A stretch of DNA of 24,724 nt, taken from an uncultured Candidatus Midichloriaceae bacterium. Lineage in GTDB: Bacteria > Pseudomonadota > Alphaproteobacteria > Rickettsiales > Midichloriaceae. The notes beneath the pieces are model-generated. The model was not told the DNA's origin. It made no database searches and saw only the letters and a list, made by a program, of their open reading frames with translations. Location of the stretch: positions 1 to 24,724 of the forward strand of contig CAJQNX010000009.1 in the NCBI GenBank assembly GCA_905479795.1, given 5' to 3'. The position numbers and the translations under genes are program-made. Of the stretch, positions 7,998-18,599 are shown piece after piece; within the stretch, counting starts at the first letter, position 1, and each line of letters starts with the position of its first letter.

Positions 7998-8735
7998 ATA
8001 AATACTATTTTTATATATCCTGTTCAAGGTTCTTAATATGTTAGAATAGCTAAAGATCTTTATAATCATTTCCTTGAAGCAAGAGGAAGTGTTTGAAATT
8101 TCAATGAAGCTTTAAATCAGAATTTAACTGATGTAATTTTTAATGGTACTGAGAATAATTTAAAAATAACTAGTACTACTCAGCCTGCAATTATAATATC
8201 TTCAATGAATATTTTAAAAGTTATAGCATCTCTTTTTAATAAAGAAATTACAGAATTATGTTCTCCAGCTGGGCATTCATTAGGTGAATATAGCTCCTTA
8301 TATACTGTAGAAAATATATCTCTTTAAAAGATACAGCAAAAATATTAGAGACAAGGGCTATTTATGCATTAATTGGTGCTGATGAAGTTTCAGCTCAAGA
8401 AATTTGCCAAATTGCAAATGATAATGGGGCTGGGCAAATTATACTTAGTGGAGATAAGAATGCTTTTCACAATGTGAATAGAGTATGAATTGAGTTAGAG
8501 ATATGGTGGCAGATGTAAGCTTAAATGCTAAGGGTAGACAGCTAGATATTTTTGAAAAAGGCTCTTAAACCTATAAATCTCATCCTAATAGAATTAATAT
8601 CAATAAACATGCTCCACATTAATTAGCAATCAAAGAATTTAAAAAAGCAATACTAGGTGACTGGTGTATAAATGGCGTTGAAACAATGATTATGTTTGTA
8701 TAGAGTTAAGTAATATTATGTTAATAATTTTTTGA
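7998..8735 (+). pseudogene. fabD: Remnant of fabD (malonyl-CoA:ACP transacylase)
   Basis: FabD loads malonate onto acyl carrier protein for fatty acid synthesis. The normal opening (M)..FIFPGQGSQ reads here as ATA NTIFIYPVQGS followed by TAA at 8034, so the start codon is lost. The same frame continues with AKDLYNHFLEA, a TGA at 8094, and NEALNQNLTDVIFNGTENNL. TQPAIIISSMNILK and the nucleophile elbow GHSLGEYSSL follow; the catalytic Ser is still present. A frameshift at about 8325 leads to KDTAKILETR, ALIGADEVSAQEICQIANDN and GAGQIILSG, with codons missing between blocks and another stop at 8486. Beyond 8500 similarity fades, though NGVETMI near 8670 fits the C-terminal region. It is clearly dead. 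Because fabD is normally essential, another copy is expected in the genome. Confidence 0.88.
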
Positions 8736-8771
8736 TTTTACCTACATCAAGCTCTTACCTCTTAATTACTA

Positions 8772-8790
8772 TAAAAAAAAGCCTAGTTTA
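8772..8790 (-). terminator. rRNA operon terminator formed with the 5S flanking stem
   Basis: The 11-bp perfect inverted repeat 8780-8790 / 8913-8923 (AGCCTAGTTTA and its complement) encloses the 5S gene. On the transcript its 3' arm is directly followed by eight Us (A-run at 8772-8779). The 5S precursor stem thus seems to double as the intrinsic terminator. Confidence 0.7.
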
Positions 8791-8794
8791 CTGG

Positions 8795-8906
8795 AATGGC
8801 AACGACCTACTCTCCCGTGCCTTAAGACAAAGTACCATTGGCGAAGAAGCTTTTCACTTATGAGTTCGGAATGGTATCAAGTGTTTCGTCTTCTCTATGG
8901 TTGCCA
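8795..8906 (-). rRNA. rrf: 5S ribosomal RNA
   Basis: Read on the minus strand the sequence starts TGGCAACCATAGAG, contains the conserved loop CCATTCCGAACTC, and ends GGGAGAGTAGGTCGTTGCCA. Its two ends pair as the 5S helix I. Ends are estimated from that helix and may be off by a few bases. It follows the 23S gene by about 100 bp in the same transcript. Confidence 0.93.
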
Positions 8907-8928
8907 CACCAATAAACTAGGCTATTAA

Positions 8929-9003
8929 AATAAGATATTGTTTTTATTCCTTTGGGGTATTAAACAAAAATTACACTATATACGCACTATGTAATTAGCA
9001 AAA

Positions 9004-9005
<2 letters not shown>
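8929..9005 (-). other. 3' arm of the pre-23S processing stem
   Basis: Two blocks pair with the 5' flank of 23S. Positions 8929-8945 are an exact 17-bp match to the complement of 11809-11825. Positions 8964-9005 pair with 11754-11795 over about 40 bp with a few mismatches or G-U pairs. This is the expected RNase III substrate that releases 23S rRNA. Confidence 0.8.
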
Positions 9006-11753
<2,748 letters not shown>

Positions 11754-11757
<4 letters not shown>

Positions 11758-11825
11758 TTGCTATTACAAATAGCGCATATAGAGTAATTTTTGTCTCAGC
11801 TTGTTGTTAAAAACAATATCTTATT
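11754..11825 (-). other. 5' arm of the pre-23S processing stem
   Basis: Pairs with 8929-9005 on the other side of 23S in two blocks (11809-11825 exact over 17 bp, and 11754-11795 near-perfect), separated by a short unpaired bulge on each side. Confidence 0.8.
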
Positions 11826-11852
11826 CACTTTTTCAAAGAAATTTGTACGCCA

Positions 11853-11881
11853 GTTATATGCAAAACTTTCGGGTTCGTCAA
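11853..11881 (-). promoter_or_regulatory. Promoter of the 23S-5S rRNA operon
   Basis: On the minus strand TTGACG (11881-11876), a 17-bp spacer and TATAAC (11858-11853) form a near-consensus sigma70 promoter, about 28 bp before the processing stem. This shows that 23S-5S has its own promoter, independent of any 16S operon. Confidence 0.75.
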
Positions 11882-12003
11882 TAGATATTTACTATTTTTA
11901 TGAATTAAATTTCTTTTTTTTTATTATTATAAATATTAATCGTTATAAATAAATGTCATTTCATTGTTTTGATTTCAAATATTAATATAGAGACATGCCG
12001 TTT

Positions 12004-12951
12004 TTACAGCTCTTTAGGAATCTTAAATTTAATATTTTCCTCTATCCCCTTTAAATTAGTAATTTCTATATCTCTAATTATTTTTATTTTATTAATTAAA
12101 TTTTCAATCAAAATTTCAGGAGCAGATGCGCTTGCAGTTATTCCCAAGATTTTAGTATTGATCAATAAATCGAAAATTTCATCATCTTCTCCATTTAATA
12201 AATATGATTTTGCTCCAAAATTTTCAGCAATATCTTTTAATCTATTTGAATTCGAACTATTTTTTGCACCTATTACAAAAACAGTATCTGCAATTATTGC
12301 AAGCTTTTTTACTGCATCTTGTCTGTTCTGTGTGGCATAGCATATATTATTAAGTTCTGGCCCCTTAATATTTGGAAATTTACTCTTCAACTTATTAATT
12401 ATATTTTTTGTATCATCCACACTTAAAGTAGTTTGAGTAACATAGGAAATTTCACTCCCTTCTTCATAAGGAATATTATCTATATCACTTATGTTCTCAA
12501 CAATAAAAACCTCCTGTTTAACTCTGCCGCTCGTCCCCTCAATTTCCGGATGATTTTTATGTCCAATCAAAATTACTTTATCACCTTCTTTCTCAAATTT
12601 TTGCGCCTGAAGATGAACTTTCTTTACAAGTGGACAAGTAGCATCAATTATTTTTAAATTCTTATCTTTTGATTTATTTTCAACTTTTTCACTTACCCCA
12701 TGAGCAGAAAAAATAGTCACCGCATTCTCAGGTATCTCACTAATCTCTTCGACAAAAATTGCACCTTTTGCTCTAAGACCTTCAACAACATATTTATTGT
12801 GCACTATTTCATGCCTAACATATACTGGTGCTCCATATTTTAAAATCGTACGTTCTACAATTTCTACTGCTCTTTCTACTCCTGCACAAAATCCACGTGG
12901 ATTTGCTAAAAAAATCTGAAGTTTTGGTAGGTTAGCAGTATTTTTGAACAT
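12004..12951 (-). CDS. ispH: 4-hydroxy-3-methylbut-2-enyl diphosphate reductase
   Basis: The last enzyme of the MEP isoprenoid pathway, a [4Fe-4S] protein that makes IPP and DMAPP from HMBPP. It is 315 aa, the standard length. The three cluster cysteines are present: Cys22 in NPRGFCAGV, Cys106 in DATCPLVKK and Cys204 in NNICYATQNRQ. The substrate-binding EIVHNKYVV, FSAHGVS and VTQTTLS motifs are intact. It is divergent from queD with about 70 bp between. The product feeds ubiquinone side chains and undecaprenyl phosphate. Confidence 0.97.
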   Translation of the reverse strand: MFKNTANLPKLQIFLANPRGFCAGVERAVEIVERTILKYGAPVYVRHEIVHNKYVVEGLRAKGAIFVEEISEIPENAVTIFSAHGVSEKVENKSKDKNLKIIDATCPLVKKVHLQAQKFEKEGDKVILIGHKNHPEIEGTSGRVKQEVFIVENISDIDNIPYEEGSEISYVTQTTLSVDDTKNIINKLKSKFPNIKGPELNNICYATQNRQDAVKKLAIIADTVFVIGAKNSSNSNRLKDIAENFGAKSYLLNGEDDEIFDLLINTKILGITASASAPEILIENLINKIKIIRDIEITNLKGIEENIKFKIPKEL

Positions 12952-12955
12952 AATA

Positions 12956-12984
12956 TTGTATTATATGTATTATTTATGTATAAA
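12956..12984 (+). promoter_or_regulatory. Putative promoter of queD and following genes
   Basis: TTGTAT (12956-12961), 17-bp spacer, TATAAA (12979-12984), about 38 bp before the queD ATG. The short divergent gap to ispH must hold promoters in both directions; on the other strand a TATAAT at 12965-12960 has no good -35 partner. Confidence 0.4.
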
Positions 12985-13021
12985 ATATAGCTTAAACTAC
13001 ATATGACAAGACTTTTTAGTA

Positions 13022-13441
13022 ATGAAATGTACACAAATTTTAGGTTTTGATTCCGCTCATAGAATTATTGGGCATAGCGGAAATTGCAAAATGCTTCATG
13101 GACATAGATACACTCTAGAAGCCACATTCGAATCGGATGAGCTAAATAACCTAGGAATGGTAATCGATTTTAGCATCATTAAGCAAAAATTAACAAAATG
13201 GTTAAATACTAATTGGGATCATAATGCCATATTAAGCATAATAGATAAAGATTTAGGTGATAAAATATCAAAAATTACCGGTCAAACAATATTTTATTTA
13301 AAAGTGAACCCAACTGCAGAAAATATGGCTTATTTTTTATTACATAAAGTCTGTCCAATAATTTTTAAAGATGAATCTGTGCAATGCACGCAAATAAAAC
13401 TATATGAAACACCTAATTGTTATGTAACAGTTAAAGCATAA
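13022..13441 (+). CDS. queD: 6-carboxy-5,6,7,8-tetrahydropterin synthase
   Basis: This enzyme converts dihydroneopterin triphosphate to 6-carboxytetrahydropterin in the preQ0/queuosine pathway. At 139 aa it matches the T-fold family. The zinc ligands are His13, His26 and His28, and the catalytic Cys22 sits in the CxxxHGH motif (NCKMLHGHRY). VIDFSIIK, WDHNAIL, PTAENMAYFL and the C-terminal YETPNCYVTV follow in family order. The Cys and overall length fit QueD better than eukaryotic-type PTPS. No other queuosine gene is in the window. Confidence 0.92.
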   Translation: MKCTQILGFDSAHRIIGHSGNCKMLHGHRYTLEATFESDELNNLGMVIDFSIIKQKLTKWLNTNWDHNAILSIIDKDLGDKISKITGQTIFYLKVNPTAENMAYFLLHKVCPIIFKDESVQCTQIKLYETPNCYVTVKA

Positions 13442-13462
13442 TATGCCTACCAATATGCTTTA
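13432..13462 (+). other. Inverted repeat over the queD stop codon
   Basis: TAAAGCATA (13432-13440) and TATGCTTTA (13454-13462) form a 9-bp perfect stem with a 13-nt loop. It ends 5 bp before the next gene's ATG and has no T-run, so it is not a standard terminator. It could affect mRNA stability or translation of the downstream gene. Confidence 0.4.
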
Positions 13463-13467
13463 AACAT

Positions 13468-14169
13468 ATGAAAGACAAAATCATAAAAGAAAATTTAGCA
13501 CTAGCTTACAGGATCTTAGCTCATTTAAAAATGGATGACTTAACTTACACCCATCTTTCTGCACGAAGCAATGATGGAAACAGCTTTTACATATATCCAT
13601 TCGGAACGTTTTTTGCAGAAGTTACACCCTCATCTCTTTTAGAGGTTGATTTCAGTGGCACTGTATTACATGGCAAAGAATATCAATATAATAAAACAGG
13701 ATATATAATACATTCACTCATTTATAGAAAAAGATCAGATATAAATGCCATCTTCCATCTTCATACTATTCCAGGAGTAGCTGTTTCTGCAATGAAGCAA
13801 GGATTATTGCCAATAAGTCAGTTTGCGTTGCATTTTTATAATAATATAAAATATCATGACTATAATTCATTAGCACTGCAAGAAATAGCAGGTAAAAATA
13901 TTGCCTCAGATTTGGAAGATCAATATGTAATGTTTTTAAGAAATCACGGCACTTTGACTTGTGGTAAAACTATACATGAAGCAATGTTTTATACTAACCA
14001 TCTGGAAAAGGCATGTATGGTTCAAGTCGCAGCATTAGCCGCAGGATTAGAAAATTTAATTATACCAAGTGATAAAATATGCAAACAAAGTAATGATGCT
14101 CTTTTAAATTTTGAAAAAGACTTAGGTATGAGAGATTGGCTAGCATTAAAGAGATATATTAAGTTATGA
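13468..14169 (+). CDS. Class II aldolase/adducin family protein
   Basis: This is a cytosolic zinc-dependent protein of the class II aldolase (FucA/AraD/adducin) family. The 233-aa protein has the N-terminal LTYTHLSARSNDGNSFYIYP motif that shapes the phosphate site, TGYIIHSLIYRKRSDINAIFHLHT with probable zinc ligands His97 and His99, and FLRNHGTLTCGKT with the third His. It ends in a helical region typical of the adducin-like subgroup. The substrate is unknown; subgroup members are often annotated without function in Rickettsiales. It lies 26 bp after queD and may share its transcript. Confidence 0.85.
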   Translation: MKDKIIKENLALAYRILAHLKMDDLTYTHLSARSNDGNSFYIYPFGTFFAEVTPSSLLEVDFSGTVLHGKEYQYNKTGYIIHSLIYRKRSDINAIFHLHTIPGVAVSAMKQGLLPISQFALHFYNNIKYHDYNSLALQEIAGKNIASDLEDQYVMFLRNHGTLTCGKTIHEAMFYTNHLEKACMVQVAALAAGLENLIIPSDKICKQSNDALLNFEKDLGMRDWLALKRYIKL

Positions 14170-14247
14170 ACTTGCACAGAATTAAAATTAAACTTGCTTT
14201 AAACTCATAGCTTAGATAAAAAAAGAATGTTTAAAAGGATTTTATAA

Positions 14248-14802
14248 GTGAATAATTACGAATTTGACAAAATTGCACTTTCTATTGCACTAGCTGTTTT
14301 TGCCATTGTTTTTTGCGTAAACATTGGGGATTTAATTTATTATCCTGAGATTTCCGTTGAAAAAAGAGGCTACAAAATTGAGGTGCCAGAAAATCACAAC
14401 GATAATGCAAAACAAGAAGAAGTAATAGATGAGGAAACTTTAGATTTAAAATTATTATTTGACAAAGCGGATTACAAAAAAGGTGAGTCTATATTTAAAA
14501 AATGCTCTATATGCCACACAATCAATAAAGGCGAGAAAAATAAAATTGGACCCAATTTATGGAACGTTGTAAATAGCAAAGTAGCTTCAAAAAATGAATT
14601 CGCATATTCTACTGCAATGCAGAATAAAGGCAGCACTGCCGATATTTGGAATATCCAAGAATTAATCAATTATTTAAAATCTCCAAAAAAATATGTCCCC
14701 GGCACCAAGATGGCTTTTGCTGGAATAAAAAAACTTGACGATCGAATAGATCTGATTGAATTTTTAAGAACTCATGCTGATAAGCCAATAAATAAACCAT
14801 AA
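14248..14802 (+). CDS. cycM: Membrane-anchored cytochrome c (CycM-like, class I)
   Basis: An electron carrier between the bc1 complex and terminal oxidases. GTG start with AAAGG at 14233-14238 upstream. Residues 8-30 form one membrane anchor (an uncleaved signal anchor), followed by an acidic/polar linker (about 45-70) and a cytochrome c domain. Heme attaches at CSICH (Cys86, Cys89, His90); GPNLWNVV and PGTKMAFAGIKK follow, with Met155 as the sixth heme ligand. The layout equals the alphaproteobacterial CycM/cytochrome c552 type. It could serve the cbb3 oxidase encoded further right, though that link is inferred. Confidence 0.92.
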   Translation: MNNYEFDKIALSIALAVFAIVFCVNIGDLIYYPEISVEKRGYKIEVPENHNDNAKQEEVIDEETLDLKLLFDKADYKKGESIFKKCSICHTINKGEKNKIGPNLWNVVNSKVASKNEFAYSTAMQNKGSTADIWNIQELINYLKSPKKYVPGTKMAFAGIKKLDDRIDLIEFLRTHADKPINKP

Positions 14803-14851
14803 TTAATATTTTAAAATGAGCGCTAGCCCATTATACGATGTATTTTGAGCT

Positions 14852-15595
14852 TTACTGAATTTTTCTAAAACAAATTATATAATTAATATCGACAGCATCA
14901 GATAAATACCAATTTTTATTAATTATATCGTAACTCATGCCAGTAATGTCTAATAGCTCTAATTGATTCTTATTCATTATATAAATAAGTTCTTCGGGTT
15001 TAATAAATTTTTTCCATTCATGTGTCCCAATAGGTAGCAATTTTAAGACATATTCAGCTAAAAATTTTGCTTGAATTAATGATTTGATGGTTTTGTTAAT
15101 TGTTGAAATAAACATAATACCATTTTTTTTAAGCAATTTTGAGCTTTCCGAAAGAAAATTATCAACATTATTAACGTGCTCCACAACTTCCATATTAAGA
15201 ATTATATCAAATTTTTCATGTTTATTTTTGATTAACCCTTGAATACTAGAGCATTTGAAGTTCACTTTAAGCTCATTTTCTTTTACATATTGTTTGGCGA
15301 TTTTGATATTTTCTTCAGAAGGGTCAATGCCTGTGACACAAGCACCAAGCCTTGCCATTGGTACTGATAACAACCCTCCACCACAACCTATATCTAATAA
15401 TTTAAAGCTACCTAAAGACTGTTCATTTAAAGCATTTATTTTAAAGTGCTTTATTATATGCTCTTTAATGAATTTTATTCTAACGGGATTAATATCATGT
15501 AGTGGTTTAAATTTACCTGATTCATCCCACCACTCCTCTGCTAAAGCAGAAAATTTTTTAACCTCTTCTTTGTTAATTGTAGTATCTTTAAGCAT
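14852..15595 (-). CDS. ubiG: Ubiquinone biosynthesis O-methyltransferase
   Basis: UbiG carries out both O-methylation steps of ubiquinone synthesis using S-adenosylmethionine. I chose the ATG at 15595 (247 aa), which overlaps the yqgE stop by 8 bp; a TTG at 15613 would add six residues. FSALAEEWWDESGKFKPLHDINP is the UbiG N-terminal signature. SAM motif I is LLDIGCGGGLLSVPMARLG (Asp68 to Gly74), with GIDPSEENI and NMEVVEHVNN as later motifs. THEWKKFIKPEEL near the C-terminus is also family-typical. It is the last gene of the prx-trxB-hemF-yqgE-ubiG run. Confidence 0.96.
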   Translation of the reverse strand: MLKDTTINKEEVKKFSALAEEWWDESGKFKPLHDINPVRIKFIKEHIIKHFKINALNEQSLGSFKLLDIGCGGGLLSVPMARLGACVTGIDPSEENIKIAKQYVKENELKVNFKCSSIQGLIKNKHEKFDIILNMEVVEHVNNVDNFLSESSKLLKKNGIMFISTINKTIKSLIQAKFLAEYVLKLLPIGTHEWKKFIKPEELIYIMNKNQLELLDITGMSYDIINKNWYLSDAVDINYIICFRKIQ

Positions 15596-16160
15596 TTCCT
15601 GAATACGGAGCAATATATGTAGAATTTTTTATACCGAGTTCCTCAATAGCAAAGGACCATTTATTTTTCATCTCATGAGAGAAAATTAAATCGATATTTG
15701 GCTGAATAATAAACCAACTATTTTCTGCAATCTCATCCTCTAATTGATTGGAACTCCATGCGCTTATCCCTCTTGCAAGTAAAAATTTGGATTTATCGTT
15801 TTTAATAATAAACTTCTTAACGAAATTTTGTATATCCGTGTGCAAAACGATTGATTGCATTGAACTAAATTGTTTTTCTCGTTGCTTATCAATGCTTAAC
15901 GCAATAATTCTTTCAGTATTAACAGGCCCACCAAAAACGATGGGTAATCTTTCAATTTTGACTTTATTAGTGTTTTTATCAAATAGTTTTAATAATTCAT
16001 GATTTGATACGGAGCCTATCTCATGATTTAAAATTACTCCAAAAGCTCCATTTTTATCATGCATAAAAATATATATTAGCGCTTTTTCAAAAAAACGATC
16101 TTCTAATCTTGGCGACGCCATTAATATTTTTCCTTCTAGCGAACTAAATTTATGTTTCAT
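15588..16160 (-). CDS. YqgE/AlgH family protein
   Basis: A small cytosolic protein of the UPF0301 (YqgE/AlgH) family, whose biochemical role is not firmly established. The 190-aa length is normal. LEGKILMASPRLEDRFFEKALIYI at the N-terminus, GAFGVILNHEIG, PIVFGGPVN and the later ARGISAWSSNQLEDEIAENSWF are the family hallmarks in order. It starts 20 bp after hemF and overlaps ubiG by 8 bp, so it belongs to the same transcript. Confidence 0.94.
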   Translation of the reverse strand: MKHKFSSLEGKILMASPRLEDRFFEKALIYIFMHDKNGAFGVILNHEIGSVSNHELLKLFDKNTNKVKIERLPIVFGGPVNTERIIALSIDKQREKQFSSMQSIVLHTDIQNFVKKFIIKNDKSKFLLARGISAWSSNQLEDEIAENSWFIIQPNIDLIFSHEMKNKWSFAIEELGIKNSTYIAPYSGNA

Positions 16161-16180
16161 AATAATATCCTCAATTTAAA

Positions 16181-17011
16181 TTACCAAGCTGCAGTAGGGG
16201 GTAAAGACATAAGGATCGCTTCTGTGTTTCCGTTGGTCATCAGTCCAAATTTTGTCCCTCTGTCGTACAACAAATTAAATTCTACGTATCTCCCTCTTTT
16301 ATCTAATTGTGCAGATTTTTCCTCTTTAGTCCATTTTTTCATAATATTTTTTTCAATAATATTTAAAAATGCTTTATCAAATTGTATACCAACCTCTTTG
16401 GTAAATTCAAAATCTTTTTGCCAATCACCACTATTTAAATAATCATAAAAAATTCCACCAACACCTCTAGATTCATCTCTATGAGGTAAGTAAAAATATT
16501 CATCACAGTTTTTCTTAAACTTCGTATAATAATTTTTATCAAATTTATCGCATGCATTTTTAAGATGGTCATGAAATATTTTTGTATCTTCATCATTTAC
16601 AAATGTTGGAGTTAAATCTCCCCCTCCTCCAAACCATTGTTTGGTAGTAACAATCATCCTCGTATTAAAATGAGCTGCTGGAATATGCGGTGAATTCATA
16701 TGCGCTACTAATGAAATTCCACTTGCCCAAAATTTGTTATTTCCATCTTTACAGCCCGGCATTTCTTTTGCAAATTTTTCAGAAAATTCTCCATAAACAG
16801 TAGATATATTTACGCCAACCTTTTCAAAAATTGAGCCTCGCATAATTGACATTTCACCACCCCCCCCACCATCTCTATCCCATTTTTTTCGGGTAAATGT
16901 TGCTGATGAGTCATTGTATTTCTCTATTTTTTCAAATTTATTGCAAATTTCGTCTCTTAGCTCTCTAAACCAACTACTTGCTAGTTTTTTCTGATTATCA
17001 AACCTATCCAC
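16181..17011 (-). CDS. hemF: Oxygen-dependent coproporphyrinogen III oxidase
   Basis: HemF converts coproporphyrinogen III to protoporphyrinogen IX using O2, in the late heme pathway. It is 276 aa, close to the usual 280-300. DGGGGGEMSIMRG (47-59), FAKEMPG, SLVAHMNSPHIPAAHFNTR (catalytic-site His near 114) and WFGGGGDLTP are the signatures, followed by FYLPHRDESRGVGGIFYD. The GTG start shares a base with the trxB stop (TAGTG). The five-glycine stretch contains a G8 run on the coding strand (16860-16867), unusual in such an AT-rich genome and a possible slippage point. It matches the aerobic lifestyle implied by the oxidase genes. Confidence 0.97.
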   Translation of the reverse strand: MDRFDNQKKLASSWFRELRDEICNKFEKIEKYNDSSATFTRKKWDRDGGGGGEMSIMRGSIFEKVGVNISTVYGEFSEKFAKEMPGCKDGNNKFWASGISLVAHMNSPHIPAAHFNTRMIVTTKQWFGGGGDLTPTFVNDEDTKIFHDHLKNACDKFDKNYYTKFKKNCDEYFYLPHRDESRGVGGIFYDYLNSGDWQKDFEFTKEVGIQFDKAFLNIIEKNIMKKWTKEEKSAQLDKRGRYVEFNLLYDRGTKFGLMTNGNTEAILMSLPPTAAW

Positions 17012-17952
17012 TATTTTGATTCTATAAATTTCAAGGCTTCAAGGGAGGACATGCATCCTGTTCCTGCAGCTGTTACAGCTTGTCTAAATATTTTATCCTG
17101 TACATCACCTGCTGCAAACACTCCTTCAACACTTGTTTTTGTGCTGTCTGAGTGCGTTATAATATATCCCTCTTCATCCATATCTAATTTATCTTTAAAT
17201 AAGCCCGTATTAGGTTTGTGACCTATAGCAATAAAAACTCCATCCACCTTTAAATCAGATACATTGCCTGTCTTAAGATTTTTTATTCTTGCACCCTCTA
17301 CAGATAATGGCTTTTCTGATCCCAAAACTTCTTCTAAAGCACTATCCCAAATAACTTGAATTTTTGGATGCTTGAAGAGCCTATCCTGTAAAATTTTTTC
17401 TGCTCTAAGCTTATCCCTACGGTGCACTAAAATGACTTTTGATGCATGATTGGTGAGATATAATGCCTCTTCAACTGCAGTATTACCGCCACCTATCACA
17501 AGAACTTCTTTGTTTTTATAAAAGAATCCATCGCATGTTGCACACCCCGACACACCAAAGCCCATGAATTTTTTTTCTGATTCTAGACCAAGCCATTTAG
17601 CCTGAGCTCCGGTTGCAATAATAATTGAATTTGCCAAATATTTGTTACCACTGTCTCCTAAAGCTATAAAAGGATATGATTTTAGATCGACATTCACAAT
17701 CACGTCATTCACAATTTGCGTCCCAGCTTTTTCAGATTGTTGTTTCATTTCTTCCATAAGCCATGGACCTTGAATAGTTTCTGCAAATCCAGGATAATTT
17801 TCAACATCAGTGGTGATTGTAAGTTGCCCTCCTGGCTGTTGGCCAGAGACTAAAATCGGATCAAGAGCTGACCTTGCAGCATAAATAGCAGCGCTATAGC
17901 CAGCAGGACCTGAACCTATTATTAAAACTTCTGTGTTATATACTTTTTGCAT
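17011..17952 (-). CDS. trxB: Thioredoxin reductase
   Basis: An NADPH-dependent flavoenzyme that reduces thioredoxin. It is 313 aa, full length. The FAD fold GSGPAGYSAAIYAAR is at 13-27, the redox pair CATC at Cys137/Cys140 (SGCATCDGFF), the NADPH-binding GGGNTAVEEALYL follows, and the C-terminal GVFAAGDVQD closes the FAD site. It starts 6 bp after the peroxiredoxin gene and shares a base with hemF. The pairing with prx suggests the two work as a peroxide-reducing chain via thioredoxin. Confidence 0.97.
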   Translation of the reverse strand: MQKVYNTEVLIIGSGPAGYSAAIYAARSALDPILVSGQQPGGQLTITTDVENYPGFAETIQGPWLMEEMKQQSEKAGTQIVNDVIVNVDLKSYPFIALGDSGNKYLANSIIIATGAQAKWLGLESEKKFMGFGVSGCATCDGFFYKNKEVLVIGGGNTAVEEALYLTNHASKVILVHRRDKLRAEKILQDRLFKHPKIQVIWDSALEEVLGSEKPLSVEGARIKNLKTGNVSDLKVDGVFIAIGHKPNTGLFKDKLDMDEEGYIITHSDSTKTSVEGVFAAGDVQDKIFRQAVTAAGTGCMSSLEALKFIESK

Positions 17953-17958
17953 TGGTTA

Positions 17959-18561
17959 TTAAATTTCACCTGAATTTTTACTAAGATAATTTTTTATGCC
18001 TTCAGCATCTGGCTTAATAGCTGCTTTGCCTGGCTTCCAATTTGCTGGACAAACTTCTCCATGCTTTTGATGAAATTCAAGTGCATCCACCATACGCAAA
18101 GCTTCATCCACATTTCTCCCAAGTGGTAAGTCATTAACTACTTGATGCCTTATAACAAAATCTTCATCAATTAAAAACGTTCCTCTTAGTGCCACTGCTT
18201 GGTTTAATAATACATCATAACTACGAGAAATATCCTTGGTTATATCTGAAACTAGAGGATATTTTATTTTGCCAATTCCTCCATTATCAATGCTTGTATT
18301 TTTGTATGCTATGTGAGAAAAGTGAGAATCAACACTAACACCTACCACTTCGGTGTTCCTTTTTTTAAATTCTTCAAGTTTTTTATCAAATGCTATAATT
18401 TCAGATGGACATACAAATGTGAAATTCAAAGGATAAAAAAACACAATACCTTTTTTACCAGACAAAAATTCACTTAAAATAAAATTTTCGTTTGCCGAAT
18501 TATCTCCCATTATTGCAGTTGCTTTGAAATCAGGAGCTTTTTTACCAATTAAAAATGACAT
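17959..18561 (-). CDS. Typical 2-Cys peroxiredoxin (AhpC/Prx1 type)
   Basis: Reduces hydrogen peroxide and organic peroxides. The 200-aa protein has the peroxidatic Cys51 in FFYPLNFTFVCPSE and the resolving Cys171 in HGEVCPANW, which makes it a typical 2-Cys enzyme of the Prx1/AhpC group. LRGTFLID and the C-terminal helix are intact. Its first position in the run and the trxB partner 6 bp downstream indicate reduction through thioredoxin, since no ahpF is present. A candidate promoter lies in the upstream gap. Confidence 0.95.
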   Translation of the reverse strand: MSFLIGKKAPDFKATAIMGDNSANENFILSEFLSGKKGIVFFYPLNFTFVCPSEIIAFDKKLEEFKKRNTEVVGVSVDSHFSHIAYKNTSIDNGGIGKIKYPLVSDITKDISRSYDVLLNQAVALRGTFLIDEDFVIRHQVVNDLPLGRNVDEALRMVDALEFHQKHGEVCPANWKPGKAAIKPDAEGIKNYLSKNSGEI

Positions 18562-18599
18562 TAATTCATACCTCTATAAATACCGTTAATATTGCCTAT

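Noticed and set aside
11826..12003. 16S rRNA or spacer tRNA upstream of 23S
   Set aside because: Only about 180 bp separate the 23S processing stem from ispH, holding a promoter and AT-rich filler.
12004..12657. Plus-strand open frames opposite ispH
   Set aside because: Antisense shadows of a complete IspH with all cluster cysteines; no family resemblance.
15255..16442. Plus-strand open frames opposite ubiG, yqgE and hemF
   Set aside because: Antisense to well-supported genes, with no start-site or motif support.
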